DNA of 64,000 nt, from positions 18,501 through 82,500 of the forward strand of contig NZ_CANMNK010000001.1 of the NCBI RefSeq assembly GCF_947499265.1. The letters are read 5' to 3'. The notes beneath the pieces are model-generated. The model worked only from the letters and a program-made list of their open reading frames with translations, made no database searches and had not been told where the DNA came from. Below are positions 48,567 to 58,410 of this stretch, piece by piece. The DNA comes from an uncultured Roseobacter sp. Its GTDB lineage: Bacteria > Pseudomonadota > Alphaproteobacteria > Rhodobacterales > Rhodobacteraceae. The first letter of the stretch is position 1. Each line of letters opens with the position of its first letter. Position numbers and translations under genes: made by a program.

Positions 48567-49490
48567 ATGACAACCGCAACCGCAGGCGATCCGCCAAAGC
48601 GCACATTCAAGATCAGCAAGAGGTATCTGCCCTACCTGCTGAGCCTGCCCGCGCTGCTGACATGCATCGGCATACTCATTCCGTTCTTCACCGCGGTTGC
48701 CTATTCACTGCAACGGTATCGCCTGTCTCAGCCTTGGGCGCGGGAATACAACTGGGGTGCCAACTATCTGAATTTCCTGTCCGATCCGTCGTTCTGGAAC
48801 ACGCTGAAGGTCTCGCTGACCTACGCCTTTCTGACCGTCGGCATCGAACTTCTCCTGGGGCTCGGGATCGCCCTGCTGTTGCAAAAACGGACCCGGTTTA
48901 ACAATTTCGTGTCGATCATGCTGCTGATGCCGCTGATGACGGCCCCCGCGCTCGCCTCGCTGATGTGGAAGCTGATGACCAACCCCGGCTTTGGCATCCT
49001 CAGTTATTTCGCCGAACTGCTGGGGATCGAGGACATGCGGTGGGCCTCCGATCCATCCACCGCGATGCTGACCGTGGTGATCGTCGATGTCTGGGTCTAC
49101 ACGCCTTTCATCATGATCCTGCTGTTGGCAGGCCTGCGCTCCCTGCCGCGACAACCGTTTGAAGCGGCAGAGCTGGACGGCGTGCCGCGTCTCTTCGTGT
49201 TCTGGCGCATCACGTTGCCGATGCTGACACCGTTCCTGCTGACCGCGACGCTCTTCCGGGTGATCGAGTCGATCCAGCAATTCGACATCATATACGCAAT
49301 GACCCAGGGCGGCCCCGGCGACACGCTGACCGTGTTCCAGGTCGAGGCCTATCTGAACTTCTTCCAATCCACCAATGTCGGTCGCTCCGCCGCGCTGTTG
49401 ATGATCCTCTGGGCCATCACCTATTTCCTGTCGAGCGTCTTCATCAAGAACTGGCTGCGCTTGCGTGAACGCGCACGCGGCGAAGCATAG
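48567..49490 (+). CDS. ABC sugar transporter permease
   Basis: MTTATAGD...; ELDGVPRLFVFWRITLPMLTPFLLTATLFRVIESIQQFDIIYAMTQGGPGDTL. Confidence 0.92.
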   Translation: MTTATAGDPPKRTFKISKRYLPYLLSLPALLTCIGILIPFFTAVAYSLQRYRLSQPWAREYNWGANYLNFLSDPSFWNTLKVSLTYAFLTVGIELLLGLGIALLLQKRTRFNNFVSIMLLMPLMTAPALASLMWKLMTNPGFGILSYFAELLGIEDMRWASDPSTAMLTVVIVDVWVYTPFIMILLLAGLRSLPRQPFEAAELDGVPRLFVFWRITLPMLTPFLLTATLFRVIESIQQFDIIYAMTQGGPGDTLTVFQVEAYLNFFQSTNVGRSAALLMILWAITYFLSSVFIKNWLRLRERARGEA

Positions 49491-49502
49491 GAGGCCCGCA
49501 GA

Positions 49503-50360
49503 ATGCAATCAGTCAGCACATTGGAACGGGTTCTGCGCGGGATCGCCATCACCGTGATCATCCTGTTTTTCATGTTCCCGATCCTGTGGATTTTCCTGAT
49601 GTCGTTTCAGACGAATGAGACGATCCTCAGGGTGCCGCCGTCGATCTTTTTCGAACCCACTTTGGTCAACTACAAAGCGCTGATTTCAGGACGTCTGGAA
49701 GGCAGCACCGCGACGCTGGAGATCGCCTTCATGAGCAATCTCTACAACTCGCTGTTTCTGTCGGTGACCTCTGTCACAGTGGGCCTTTTGCTGGGTGTTC
49801 CCGCGGCTTATGCCTTTGCGCGGTTGAAATTCCGCGGCTCCGAGGACATCGCCTTCACCCTGCTGTCGTTTCGGTTTGCCCCGCCGCTGTTGGTCTTGTT
49901 GCCCCTGACCATCTACTTTCAGCAGATCGGGCTGGCGGATACCTACGTGGGTCTGATCTGGGTCTACCAGTTGATCGTGCTGCCGCTGATCCTGTGGATC
50001 GTGCGTGGCTATTTCGAGGATATTCCCGCAGACATCGAATATGCCTACCGGATTGCCGGGCATGGGTTTTGGGCAACCTTCCGCAGGATCGCCCTGCCGC
50101 TGGCGGGACCGGGCATTGCCGCCGCAGGTCTGCTGGCCTTCATCTTTGCCTGGAACAACTTCATCTTTGCGCTGGTGCTGGCCTCTGCTGACAAACAACC
50201 CGTCACCGTTGGGGCGCTGGCTTTCATCACCGCGTCCGGCATCAACTACGGACAGATCGCCGCCGGGATCATCCTGTCCATCGCACCGACATTCGCCCTC
50301 GCTCTCTATGCCCAGCGTTACCTCGTCGAAGGTCTGTCGCTTGGCGCGGTGAAAGGCTAG
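49503..50360 (+). CDS. ABC sugar transporter permease
   Basis: EYAYRIAGHGFWATFRRIALPLAGPGIAAAGLLAFIFAWNNFIFAL. Confidence 0.92.
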   Translation: MQSVSTLERVLRGIAITVIILFFMFPILWIFLMSFQTNETILRVPPSIFFEPTLVNYKALISGRLEGSTATLEIAFMSNLYNSLFLSVTSVTVGLLLGVPAAYAFARLKFRGSEDIAFTLLSFRFAPPLLVLLPLTIYFQQIGLADTYVGLIWVYQLIVLPLILWIVRGYFEDIPADIEYAYRIAGHGFWATFRRIALPLAGPGIAAAGLLAFIFAWNNFIFALVLASADKQPVTVGALAFITASGINYGQIAAGIILSIAPTFALALYAQRYLVEGLSLGAVKG

Positions 50361-50363
50361 CTC

Positions 50364-51479
50364 ATGTCCCTTGAATTGCACGACATCAGCAAAAGCTTCA
50401 AAGACGACAAGGTGCTGGATGGTGTCTCGCTGTCGGTGCCCGAGGGTAAAACACTTGTGCTTTTTGGACCGTCGGGCGCGGGGAAAACGGTCCTGTTGCG
50501 CCTGATCGCCGGGGTCATCGAACCAGACGCAGGCCATGTCGAAATAGCGGGCCGCAATGTCGACGGGGTGGAGCCCGAAGATCGCAACATCGGCATGGCC
50601 TTTCAGAATTTCGCGCTCTTTCCGCATATGGACGCCCACGCCAATATCGCCAGTCCGCTGACCGCGCAGAAACAGGGAAAATCGGCGATCGAGGCCGGTG
50701 TGCAAAGCCTGGCACGGCTGCTCAAGATCGAACATGTGCTGGGTCACAAGCCCAAGGAGCTGTCCAACGGGCAAAAGCAGCGAACCGCGCTGGCACGGGC
50801 GCTGGCGGGCAAACCCAAGGTTCTGCTGCTGGATGATCCGCTGCGCAATGTCGATGCCAAGCTGCGGTTTGAAATGCGGCTGGAGCTGCCAAGGCTGCTC
50901 TCCGATCAGAATGCGACAGTGGTTTACGTCACGCAGGACTACAAGGAAGCGATGGCATTTGGCGATGAGATCGCCGTGATCAATGGTGGCGTCATTCAGC
51001 AAATCGGAACGCCGGAACAAATCTACCTGTCCCCCGCCAACGTGGAGATTGCGCGCCTGTTCGGGGACCCGGTGATCAATTTCCTGGATGTGACGCCGCA
51101 GGAAGACCGCGACGGTGTCTTCGCCATGATTTCGGACAAGCGGGTCAATCTGGATGCCGGTCACAAACATGCTGTGGGCCAGGATTGTGTCCTCGGCATC
51201 CGGCCGGAATCCGTTTTGTTCGTTGCCGAAGATCACATCCGCGCCGTGCCTGTCACGGTGGAGGCGGAAACACCGCTCAATGAAAAGACGGTCAACCTCT
51301 GCCTGACCGCACGTGGGCGAGAGATCATGGCCTCGCGCCCCTCCGGGACGCCCGGGCCAGCGACGGGACCGGCATTCGTGACCATTGATGCCTCCCATGC
51401 CGTTCTGTTCGACAAGCAATCAGGCGCATTGATCCCGCAGGACGAGAGCGCCGCCCTGCCAAAGGGAGAAGTTGCATGA
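50364..51479 (+). CDS. ABC transporter ATP-binding protein with non-canonical catalytic residues
   Basis: GPSGAGKTVLL; LSNGQKQR signature; LLLDDPLRNVDAK; VTQDYKEA in place of VTHD. Confidence 0.9.
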   Translation: MSLELHDISKSFKDDKVLDGVSLSVPEGKTLVLFGPSGAGKTVLLRLIAGVIEPDAGHVEIAGRNVDGVEPEDRNIGMAFQNFALFPHMDAHANIASPLTAQKQGKSAIEAGVQSLARLLKIEHVLGHKPKELSNGQKQRTALARALAGKPKVLLLDDPLRNVDAKLRFEMRLELPRLLSDQNATVVYVTQDYKEAMAFGDEIAVINGGVIQQIGTPEQIYLSPANVEIARLFGDPVINFLDVTPQEDRDGVFAMISDKRVNLDAGHKHAVGQDCVLGIRPESVLFVAEDHIRAVPVTVEAETPLNEKTVNLCLTARGREIMASRPSGTPGPATGPAFVTIDASHAVLFDKQSGALIPQDESAALPKGEVA

Positions 51480-52603
51480 GTGAGGTGATGTTGAAACTGG
51501 ATCGTGTCGACAAATTCTACGGTCTGATCGACCACGGCGTGCATGCGGTGCGCGACATCTCCATGGAGGTGAAGCAGGGTGATATCGTCGCGCTTCTGGG
51601 CTCCTCGGGGTGTGGCAAAACATCGACCCTGCGCATGGTTGCCGGGTTTGAACCGGTCAGCCGGGGCAGCATCAGCATCAATGGCCGGGAAATCCATCAT
51701 CTCCCGCCGGTCAAACGCAATGTCGCGATGGCCTTTGAAGGCTACTCGCTCTACCCGACCGTGACCGTGCGCGACAACATCGCCTTTGCCCTGAAAAGCG
51801 GCAATCTGCCTGCCACCGAAGTGGCCAGGAAGGTCGAAAATGTTGCGGAGATGCTTGAGATTTCCAACATCCTCGATCGCTACGCAACCTCCATTTCCGG
51901 CGGCCAGCAACAGCGCGCCTCCCTCGCCCGCGCGCTGATCCGCGACGCCGATCTGCATTTGCTGGATGAGCCGATGGGCCAGTTGGAACCGCAATTGCGC
52001 ACGTTGCTGCGCGGGCGCATCAAATCCTACATCAAGGAGCGTGGTCTGACCGCAATCCTTGTCACCCACGATCAGACAGAGGCAAACGCCCTTGCCGACA
52101 AGATTGCTGTCATGGAGGATGGCGAGCTGCAGCAATACGCCAGCCCGGATGAGATCAAGGAGGCCCCCGCCAATCTCTTCACCGGCACCTTTGTTGGCGA
52201 ACCCCCGATGAACGTTTTCCCCGCAACCGTCACCATAGCGGATGCAATGGTCACGCTGGAAATGGCGGACGGGCTGGTATTGACCTATCCGGCCAATGCC
52301 TTCCCCAATGATCTACTGGCCCGATTGGTTGAACTGCAACAAATCACGCTGGGCGTGCGCCCCTATTCGGTGAAACGCAGCGAGAAAGGGGCACCGGCGG
52401 TCATCGTCGCCAATCAATGGCTGGGCGATCAGACCCATATCGCCGCCAGTTTCGCAGGCAGCGCGCTGGTTCTGGTCGAACACGACCGCACACATCTGTC
52501 TGTGGGCGATCGGATTGCCGTCAATCTGGAACCCTCGGACCTGCATGTCTTTAATCCGGCCACCGGAATGGCCGTCAGCCATGGGACAGAATTGGTCGGA
52601 TGA
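51476..52603 (+). CDS. ABC transporter ATP-binding protein
   Basis: GSSGCGKTSTLRM; ISGGQQQRASLARAL; LLDEPMGQLEPQ; VTHDQTEA; Q-loop reads AMAFEGYSLYP. Confidence 0.92.
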   Translation: MSEVMLKLDRVDKFYGLIDHGVHAVRDISMEVKQGDIVALLGSSGCGKTSTLRMVAGFEPVSRGSISINGREIHHLPPVKRNVAMAFEGYSLYPTVTVRDNIAFALKSGNLPATEVARKVENVAEMLEISNILDRYATSISGGQQQRASLARALIRDADLHLLDEPMGQLEPQLRTLLRGRIKSYIKERGLTAILVTHDQTEANALADKIAVMEDGELQQYASPDEIKEAPANLFTGTFVGEPPMNVFPATVTIADAMVTLEMADGLVLTYPANAFPNDLLARLVELQQITLGVRPYSVKRSEKGAPAVIVANQWLGDQTHIAASFAGSALVLVEHDRTHLSVGDRIAVNLEPSDLHVFNPATGMAVSHGTELVG

Positions 52604-54156
52604 GCCGGGATCTGATCATAGGCATCGACGCGGGCACCTCCGTGATCAAATCCGTCGCCTTCGATCTGGCGGGGCGTCAGCTGGCCGTGGCCTCCGTGCC
52701 CAACCGCTACAACACAGATACCACCGGCGCGGTGACACAATCGCTGGCGCAGACGTGGCAGGACTGCGTGACATCTATGGCGCAGCTGGCCGAGATGCTC
52801 CCCGATCTGGCCGGTCGCACCGATGCGATTGCTGTCACCGGCCAGGGCGATGGCACCTGGCTGGTGGGGTCGAATAACCAACCGGTCGGCGATGGCTGGC
52901 TCTGGCTGGACGCGCGCGCAGGCAGCGTTGCGCAGGCCATGCGTGATACCGACGCGGACGAAGCCCGTTTTCTGTCCACAGGCACGGGCCTGAACGCCTG
53001 CCAACAGGGTGTGCAGCTGACGCATATGATGGACATCGCACCGGATCAGCTGGCACAGGCCGAGGTTGCGTTTCACTGCAAGGATTGGCTGTACCTCAAT
53101 CTGACCGGCGTGCGGGCAACCGATCCGTCGGAGGCGTGTTTTACATTCGGGGATTTCAGAACCCGCAGCTATAGCGACGAGGTCATCGGGTTTTATGGCC
53201 TGGGCGATCATGCCCGACTGCTGCCCCCGATTTGCGATGGGTCCAAAACGACCCATGCGCTGACTGATGAGGCCGCCGCCCGCACCGGGTTGCGCGCTGG
53301 CACTCCGGTTGTCTTGGGATATGTCGATGTCGTCTGCAGCGCTTTGGGCGCCGGAGCCTATCAGGCGCATCACCCCGTGGGGTGCACCATTGTCGGCACC
53401 ACGGGCGTGCATATCCGGGCAACCGCGCCAGAGGACATCGTGCTCAACGCCGAGCAACGCACCGGCTACGTGATGATCATGCCGGTCGAAGATGTCGCAG
53501 CGCATTTGCAGACCAACATGGCAAGCACTCTGAACCTCGATTGGGTGCGCGGTCTGGTGGGGGAGGTCGCCGGGACCCTTGGCGCCGAGGTCACGGAGGA
53601 TCAGTTGCTGACGCTGATGAATGACTGGATTGCCACGGCAAAACCCGCGTCCCTCCTCTATCACCCCTATATCTCCGATGCTGGCGAGCGTGGGCCCTTC
53701 ATTGACCACACGGCGCGGTCCAGCTTCATCGGGCTCACGTCTGCGCATGGGTTCGGCGATCTGATGCGCGCCACGGCGGAGGGTCTCGGGCTGGCGGCGC
53801 GGGATTGCTATGCCGCGATGGGCCAGACCCCGAATGAGGTGCGCCTGACGGGTGGTGCCGCGCGGTCTCGGACGCTGCGCGACATCTTTTCCGCCGCCCT
53901 TGGCGTTCCGGTTCGGCAATCTCTGCGAGAAGAAGCAGGTGCCGCGGGCGCCGCGATGATGGCCGCCGTGGCCATCGGGGCCTATGAAGACATGGCGCAT
54001 TGTCTCGCCGATTGGGTCACGCCACTGCTGGGGGAAAGCGAGACGCCCGACCGCGAACTTACCGCCCTCTATGACCAGCTCTTTCCGAATTACACCGCCG
54101 CACGAAAAGCGCTTCAGCCCGTTTGGCATGGGCTTGCCCACCGAGAGGACCTTTAA
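52600..54156 (+). CDS. eryA: FGGY-family carbohydrate kinase, erythritol kinase-like
   Basis: LIIGIDAGTSVIKSVAFDLAGRQLAVASVPN...AVTGQGDGTWLVG...HCKDWLYLNLTGVRATDPSEACFTFGDFRTRSY; resembles EryA; context SorC + GlpD-like as in ery operons. Confidence 0.7.
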   Translation: MSRDLIIGIDAGTSVIKSVAFDLAGRQLAVASVPNRYNTDTTGAVTQSLAQTWQDCVTSMAQLAEMLPDLAGRTDAIAVTGQGDGTWLVGSNNQPVGDGWLWLDARAGSVAQAMRDTDADEARFLSTGTGLNACQQGVQLTHMMDIAPDQLAQAEVAFHCKDWLYLNLTGVRATDPSEACFTFGDFRTRSYSDEVIGFYGLGDHARLLPPICDGSKTTHALTDEAAARTGLRAGTPVVLGYVDVVCSALGAGAYQAHHPVGCTIVGTTGVHIRATAPEDIVLNAEQRTGYVMIMPVEDVAAHLQTNMASTLNLDWVRGLVGEVAGTLGAEVTEDQLLTLMNDWIATAKPASLLYHPYISDAGERGPFIDHTARSSFIGLTSAHGFGDLMRATAEGLGLAARDCYAAMGQTPNEVRLTGGAARSRTLRDIFSAALGVPVRQSLREEAGAAGAAMMAAVAIGAYEDMAHCLADWVTPLLGESETPDRELTALYDQLFPNYTAARKALQPVWHGLAHREDL

Positions 54157-54158
54157 TC

Positions 54159-55208
54159 ATGGCAACACACGTAGCAATCATCGGCGATCATTTCATCCTG
54201 CCGCAGGTCTTTGAAGACGAATTGCGCAAAGCCTGTCCCGATCACGAACTGACCTGCAGATTGCGGCAGGAAGATTGGCCCGACAGCCCCGTCGTGCACG
54301 GCTATGGCGGCGACGTCGATGTCCCGATCAAGGAATTCATCGGTGATTTCGAGGAGGTTGCAGCATTCATCGGGGAGGCCGAAATCCTCGTCACACACCT
54401 GTCACCGATCACGGATGGCATGTTGGACAACCTGCCAAATCTGAAGCTGATCGGGTGCTCGCGTGGCGGCCCCGTGAACATCGACATCCCGGCGGCGCAT
54501 GCCCGAGGGGTCAAAGTCGTCCGCGTGCCCGGGCGCAATGCCTCTGCAGTGGCGGAATTCACCATCGGGGCCATTCTGGCGGAGACGCGCAAAATACGCG
54601 TGGGGCACGAAGCCTTGCGGGCCGGAAACTGGCGCGGCGATCTTTACCGTGCCGACACCACCGGGCGGGAGCTGAACGAGATGACGGTTGGGGTTATCGG
54701 TTACGGCAAAATCGGCACGAGACTGGTAAAGATCCTGCAGGCCTTCGGCTGTCGCACTCTGGTCTGCGATCCCTATGTGCAGCTCGATCCATCGGACGTC
54801 GCCGCCGGGGTCGAGCAGGTTTCCCTGGATACGCTGCTCTCGCAGAGCGATGTCGTCACGTTGCACCCGCGCGTCAGCGCAGAGACGACGCATATGATCA
54901 ACAAGGACACGCTGGCAAAAATGAAGCCCGATGCCCTGCTGGTCAATACCGCCCGCGGACCGCTGTGCAATTACGACGATCTCTATGAGGCGCTGACCCA
55001 GGGCACGATTGGCAGCGCGATGCTTGAGACCTTTTCCGTCGAGCCGACACCGCCGGACTGGCCGCTGTTGCAACTGGAAAACGTCACCCTGACGCCGCAC
55101 ATCGCCGGGGCCTCGGTCCGCACCGCGCAATTTGCAGCACAACAACTTGCCGAAGAGGTTCGCAGATACCTCAGCGGCGATCCCCTAATGAACCTTTGTG
55201 GAGAGTGA
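54159..55208 (+). CDS. D-isomer specific 2-hydroxyacid dehydrogenase
   Basis: MTVGVIGYGKIGTRLVKILQAFGC; LVNTARGPLCNYDDLYEAL; LTPHIAGAS. Confidence 0.92.
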   Translation: MATHVAIIGDHFILPQVFEDELRKACPDHELTCRLRQEDWPDSPVVHGYGGDVDVPIKEFIGDFEEVAAFIGEAEILVTHLSPITDGMLDNLPNLKLIGCSRGGPVNIDIPAAHARGVKVVRVPGRNASAVAEFTIGAILAETRKIRVGHEALRAGNWRGDLYRADTTGRELNEMTVGVIGYGKIGTRLVKILQAFGCRTLVCDPYVQLDPSDVAAGVEQVSLDTLLSQSDVVTLHPRVSAETTHMINKDTLAKMKPDALLVNTARGPLCNYDDLYEALTQGTIGSAMLETFSVEPTPPDWPLLQLENVTLTPHIAGASVRTAQFAAQQLAEEVRRYLSGDPLMNLCGE

Positions 55209-55212
55209 GACA

Positions 55213-55869
55213 GTGAACGAACAAACAATCAGAGAAGAAGTTGTTGCCGTCTACCAGGAGCTTGGCCGTGAGGGGATGAACAAGGGGGCCTCCGGAAATG
55301 TATCCGCCCGCTGTGGCGATCACATGCTCATCACCCCTTCGGGCATTCCGGGCGCACAAATGGTGCCGGAACAGGTTGCAAAGATCGCAATGGATGACGC
55401 GTCCGGCGCCTGGGAAGGGCCTTGCAAACCGTCAACCGAATGGCGGTTTCACCGCGGTATTCTGGCCACGCGCCAGGATGCAGGGGCGGTCGTGCATGCC
55501 CATGCGCCTTTTGCCACGATCCTGTCGATCCTGCGCAAACCGATACCGGCGGTGCACTACATGATGGCCGCCTTTGGCACGACGGAAATCAAGTGTTCGG
55601 ACTACACCTGCTTTGGCACGGACGGGCTGGCGAAAATGGTGCTGGAGGCGATGGAAGGCAGTGCGGGATGCCTGATGGCCAACCACGGAATGGTTGTTGC
55701 AGGCCCCAACATGACCCGCGCCATGTGGCTGGCTGGTGAGCTGGAGCTGTTGGCAAGCCAGTACTATCACAGCCTGCTGGTGGGGGAGCCGCATATTCTG
55801 AGCGCTGCGGAGATCGAGGAGACCGCCAAGTCCTTTTCCAGCTACGGTCCGCAGGCCGCCGAGGATTGA
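55213..55869 (+). CDS. Class II aldolase/adducin family protein (GTG start assumed)
   Basis: NKGASGNVSARCGDHMLITPSGIP; VVHAHAPFATILSILRKPIPAVHY; LMANHGMVVAG. Confidence 0.9.
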   Translation: MNEQTIREEVVAVYQELGREGMNKGASGNVSARCGDHMLITPSGIPGAQMVPEQVAKIAMDDASGAWEGPCKPSTEWRFHRGILATRQDAGAVVHAHAPFATILSILRKPIPAVHYMMAAFGTTEIKCSDYTCFGTDGLAKMVLEAMEGSAGCLMANHGMVVAGPNMTRAMWLAGELELLASQYYHSLLVGEPHILSAAEIEETAKSFSSYGPQAAED

Positions 55870-55871
55870 GG

Positions 55872-57377
55872 ATGACGGAAGAGGTCGATCTTTTTGTCAT
55901 AGGGGGCGGCATCAACGGCGCGGGCATCGCGCGCGATGCTGCGGGCCGCGGCCTGTCGGTCGTCCTGTGCGAAAAAGATGACCTCGCCGAGGGAACCTCC
56001 TCTCGGTCCGGCAAACTGGTCCATGGCGGGCTCCGTTATCTTGAATACTACGAATTTCGCCTAGTGCGCGAAGCACTCATAGAGCGCGAGGTCCTCCTGA
56101 ACGCGGCGCCTCACATCATCTGGCCGATGCGGTTTGTCTTGCCGCATAGCCCCACCGACCGTCCGGCGTGGTTGGTGCGGCTTGGGCTTTTTCTCTACGA
56201 TAACCTGGGCGGGCGGAAACGTCTGCCGGGGACCCGCATGCTGGATTTGCGGCGCGATCCCGAAGGCGCCCCGATCAAGGCACAATACACCAAGGGGTTT
56301 GAGTATTCCGATTGCTGGGTGGATGACGCGCGCCTTGTTGTATTGAATGCGGTCGGCGCGCAGCAGAATGGCGCGCAGATCCTGACCCGCACGGCTTGTA
56401 CATCATTGCGCGATCAGAGCGGGCGCTGGCTGGCGACCGTGAAAGACACGATGTCCGGGGCACAACGCAAGATTTCCGCCAAGGTCGTCGTGAACGCTGC
56501 TGGCCCCTGGGTCAACGATATCATCGGGCGCGTTGCGGGCTCAAACTCAAGCAGATCGGTGAAACTGGTGAAGGGCAGCCACATCATAGTGCCCAAGTTC
56601 TGGGAGGGCCAACAGGCCTATCTTATTCAAAACACTGACAAACGTGTCATTTTCATCAACCCCTACGAAGGGGACAAGGCGCTCATCGGAACAACGGACA
56701 TCGCCTATGAGGGGGACCCAAACGATGTCCGCCCTGATGAAGACGAAGTTGCCTATCTGATTGCGGCGGTGAACCGCTACTTCAAACAACCCTTGCAACC
56801 GCAGGATGTGATCGAGGCATTTTCGGGCGTGCGCCCGCTGTTTGACGACGGGCAAGGCAATCCCAGTGCAGTGACCCGGGACTATGTGCTCGACCTCGAC
56901 CAGTCGCGCGGTGCGCCTTTGTTGAACATCTTTGGCGGCAAGATCACGACATTTCGCAAACTGGCTGAACACGCGGTACAGGAACTCAAACCCTTCTTCC
57001 CGAATATGGGTGCCGATTGGACGGCGCAGGCCCCCTTGCCGGGTGGAGATATTCCGGAAGCGGATTTCGAGACCTTTCTGGGTCAGATCCGCACGGATTA
57101 CCCTTGGCTACCAAGCGCGTTGGCCAAGCATTACGCCCGGCTCTACGGGACGCGCCTGCGGCAGATCGTAGGAGATGCAACAGAGTTATCGGCCCTGGGC
57201 AGACAGTTTGGGCCAATGCTTTATGAGGCTGAAGTGACCTACCTTGTCACCCAGGAATGGGCCACCTGCGCTGACGATATCCTGAAACGCCGCACGAAAC
57301 ATGGCCTCACGCTGAGCGCCGCCGAAGCCGCGCGCCTGCAGGATTGGTTTGGAAATGCCGTTGCAAAAATCTCCTGA
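55872..57377 (+). CDS. GlpD-like FAD-dependent polyol-phosphate dehydrogenase (glycerol-3-P or EryB-like)
   Basis: VDLFVIGGGINGAGIARDAAGRGLSVVLCEKDDLAEGTSSRSGKLVHGGLRYLEYYEFRLVREAL. Confidence 0.88.
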   Translation: MTEEVDLFVIGGGINGAGIARDAAGRGLSVVLCEKDDLAEGTSSRSGKLVHGGLRYLEYYEFRLVREALIEREVLLNAAPHIIWPMRFVLPHSPTDRPAWLVRLGLFLYDNLGGRKRLPGTRMLDLRRDPEGAPIKAQYTKGFEYSDCWVDDARLVVLNAVGAQQNGAQILTRTACTSLRDQSGRWLATVKDTMSGAQRKISAKVVVNAAGPWVNDIIGRVAGSNSSRSVKLVKGSHIIVPKFWEGQQAYLIQNTDKRVIFINPYEGDKALIGTTDIAYEGDPNDVRPDEDEVAYLIAAVNRYFKQPLQPQDVIEAFSGVRPLFDDGQGNPSAVTRDYVLDLDQSRGAPLLNIFGGKITTFRKLAEHAVQELKPFFPNMGADWTAQAPLPGGDIPEADFETFLGQIRTDYPWLPSALAKHYARLYGTRLRQIVGDATELSALGRQFGPMLYEAEVTYLVTQEWATCADDILKRRTKHGLTLSAAEAARLQDWFGNAVAKIS

Positions 57378-58410
57378 TACCCTTCCAGGCGATTTCCCCG
57401 CGTTGCGCCAGATGTCAGCAGTGTTTGGGCAGGATTCCCTTCATATTCAAGGGGCTGGCGGGAACGTGTCGGTCAAAGACGGCGATATTATATGGATCAA
57501 GGCGTCAGGAACGATGCTTGCCGATGCGATGACATCCGATGTTTTCGTGCCCGTGGATCTACCGCAGATGAAGGCGGCAATCACGGCACAAATGCCAACC
57601 GCCGACACGCCTTCTAGCTTTGTCATACCGGGCGCCTCCGAGCTCCGGCCCTCGATCGAGACAAGCGTACACTCGGTTTTCTCACACCGCATCGTGCTGC
57701 ATACGCATTGCATCCATACGCTGGCGCATGCCATTCGAAAAAATGCTGTTAAGTTGCTAACCCAGAAACTGACAGCGTTCGACTGGGCTTATGTGCCCTA
57801 CACCAAACCCGGGGCCAATCTCGCGCGATCCATTCTTGAGGTTTTGAAACCGACAACGAATGTCGTAGTGCTTGGCAATCACGGCCTGATCGTGGCCGCA
57901 GAGAGCGTGGAGGCTATCCGCGATCTGCAAAATCAGGTCCATGCGGCGCTGGCGGTGAAGCCAGACATCAAGGATGGCTTCGACCAAGAGCCGCTCGCGG
58001 CAATCTGTGATGGCTCTAACTATGCCTTGCCCGACGACCCCTTTGTACATCAACTGGCCCTGACGCCTGCGCGTGTAAAACAGGTGACTGCGGGCAGTCT
58101 CTATCCTGATCACGTTATTTTTTGTGGTATCGCGATCACCACACTTCCCCCAAATGAAACGCCCGCGGAGGTCGAAGCGCGCGCACTGGGTCTTGGGCGA
58201 CCTCCACCTGTTTGCCTGCTCGTCCCCGGCCACGGCATGATCCTGCGCAAAGACGTCAGCCAAGGTGCGCGTGTCATGATACACTGCCTCGCCGACGTGA
58301 TGACGCGCGTACCCGAAACGGCCGAGTTGACCTATTTGTCCGAGGCGCAGAATTTCGAATTGCTTGACTGGGATGCCGAGAAATACAGACAGGCCCTGAA
58401 TGCCAAGTGA
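57355..58410 (+). CDS. Second class II aldolase/adducin family protein
   Basis: IQGAGGNVSVKDGDIIWIKASGTMLADA; VLHTHCIHTLAHAI; VVLGNHGLIVAAESVEA. Confidence 0.85.
   Translation: MPLQKSPDTLPGDFPALRQMSAVFGQDSLHIQGAGGNVSVKDGDIIWIKASGTMLADAMTSDVFVPVDLPQMKAAITAQMPTADTPSSFVIPGASELRPSIETSVHSVFSHRIVLHTHCIHTLAHAIRKNAVKLLTQKLTAFDWAYVPYTKPGANLARSILEVLKPTTNVVVLGNHGLIVAAESVEAIRDLQNQVHAALAVKPDIKDGFDQEPLAAICDGSNYALPDDPFVHQLALTPARVKQVTAGSLYPDHVIFCGIAITTLPPNETPAEVEARALGLGRPPPVCLLVPGHGMILRKDVSQGARVMIHCLADVMTRVPETAELTYLSEAQNFELLDWDAEKYRQALNAK

Noticed and set aside
49686-51419. 577-aa minus-strand ORF
   Set aside because: Antisense to ABC permease and ATPase genes with clear motifs.
52429-54141. 570-aa minus-strand ORF
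   Set aside because: Antisense to the FGGY kinase gene.
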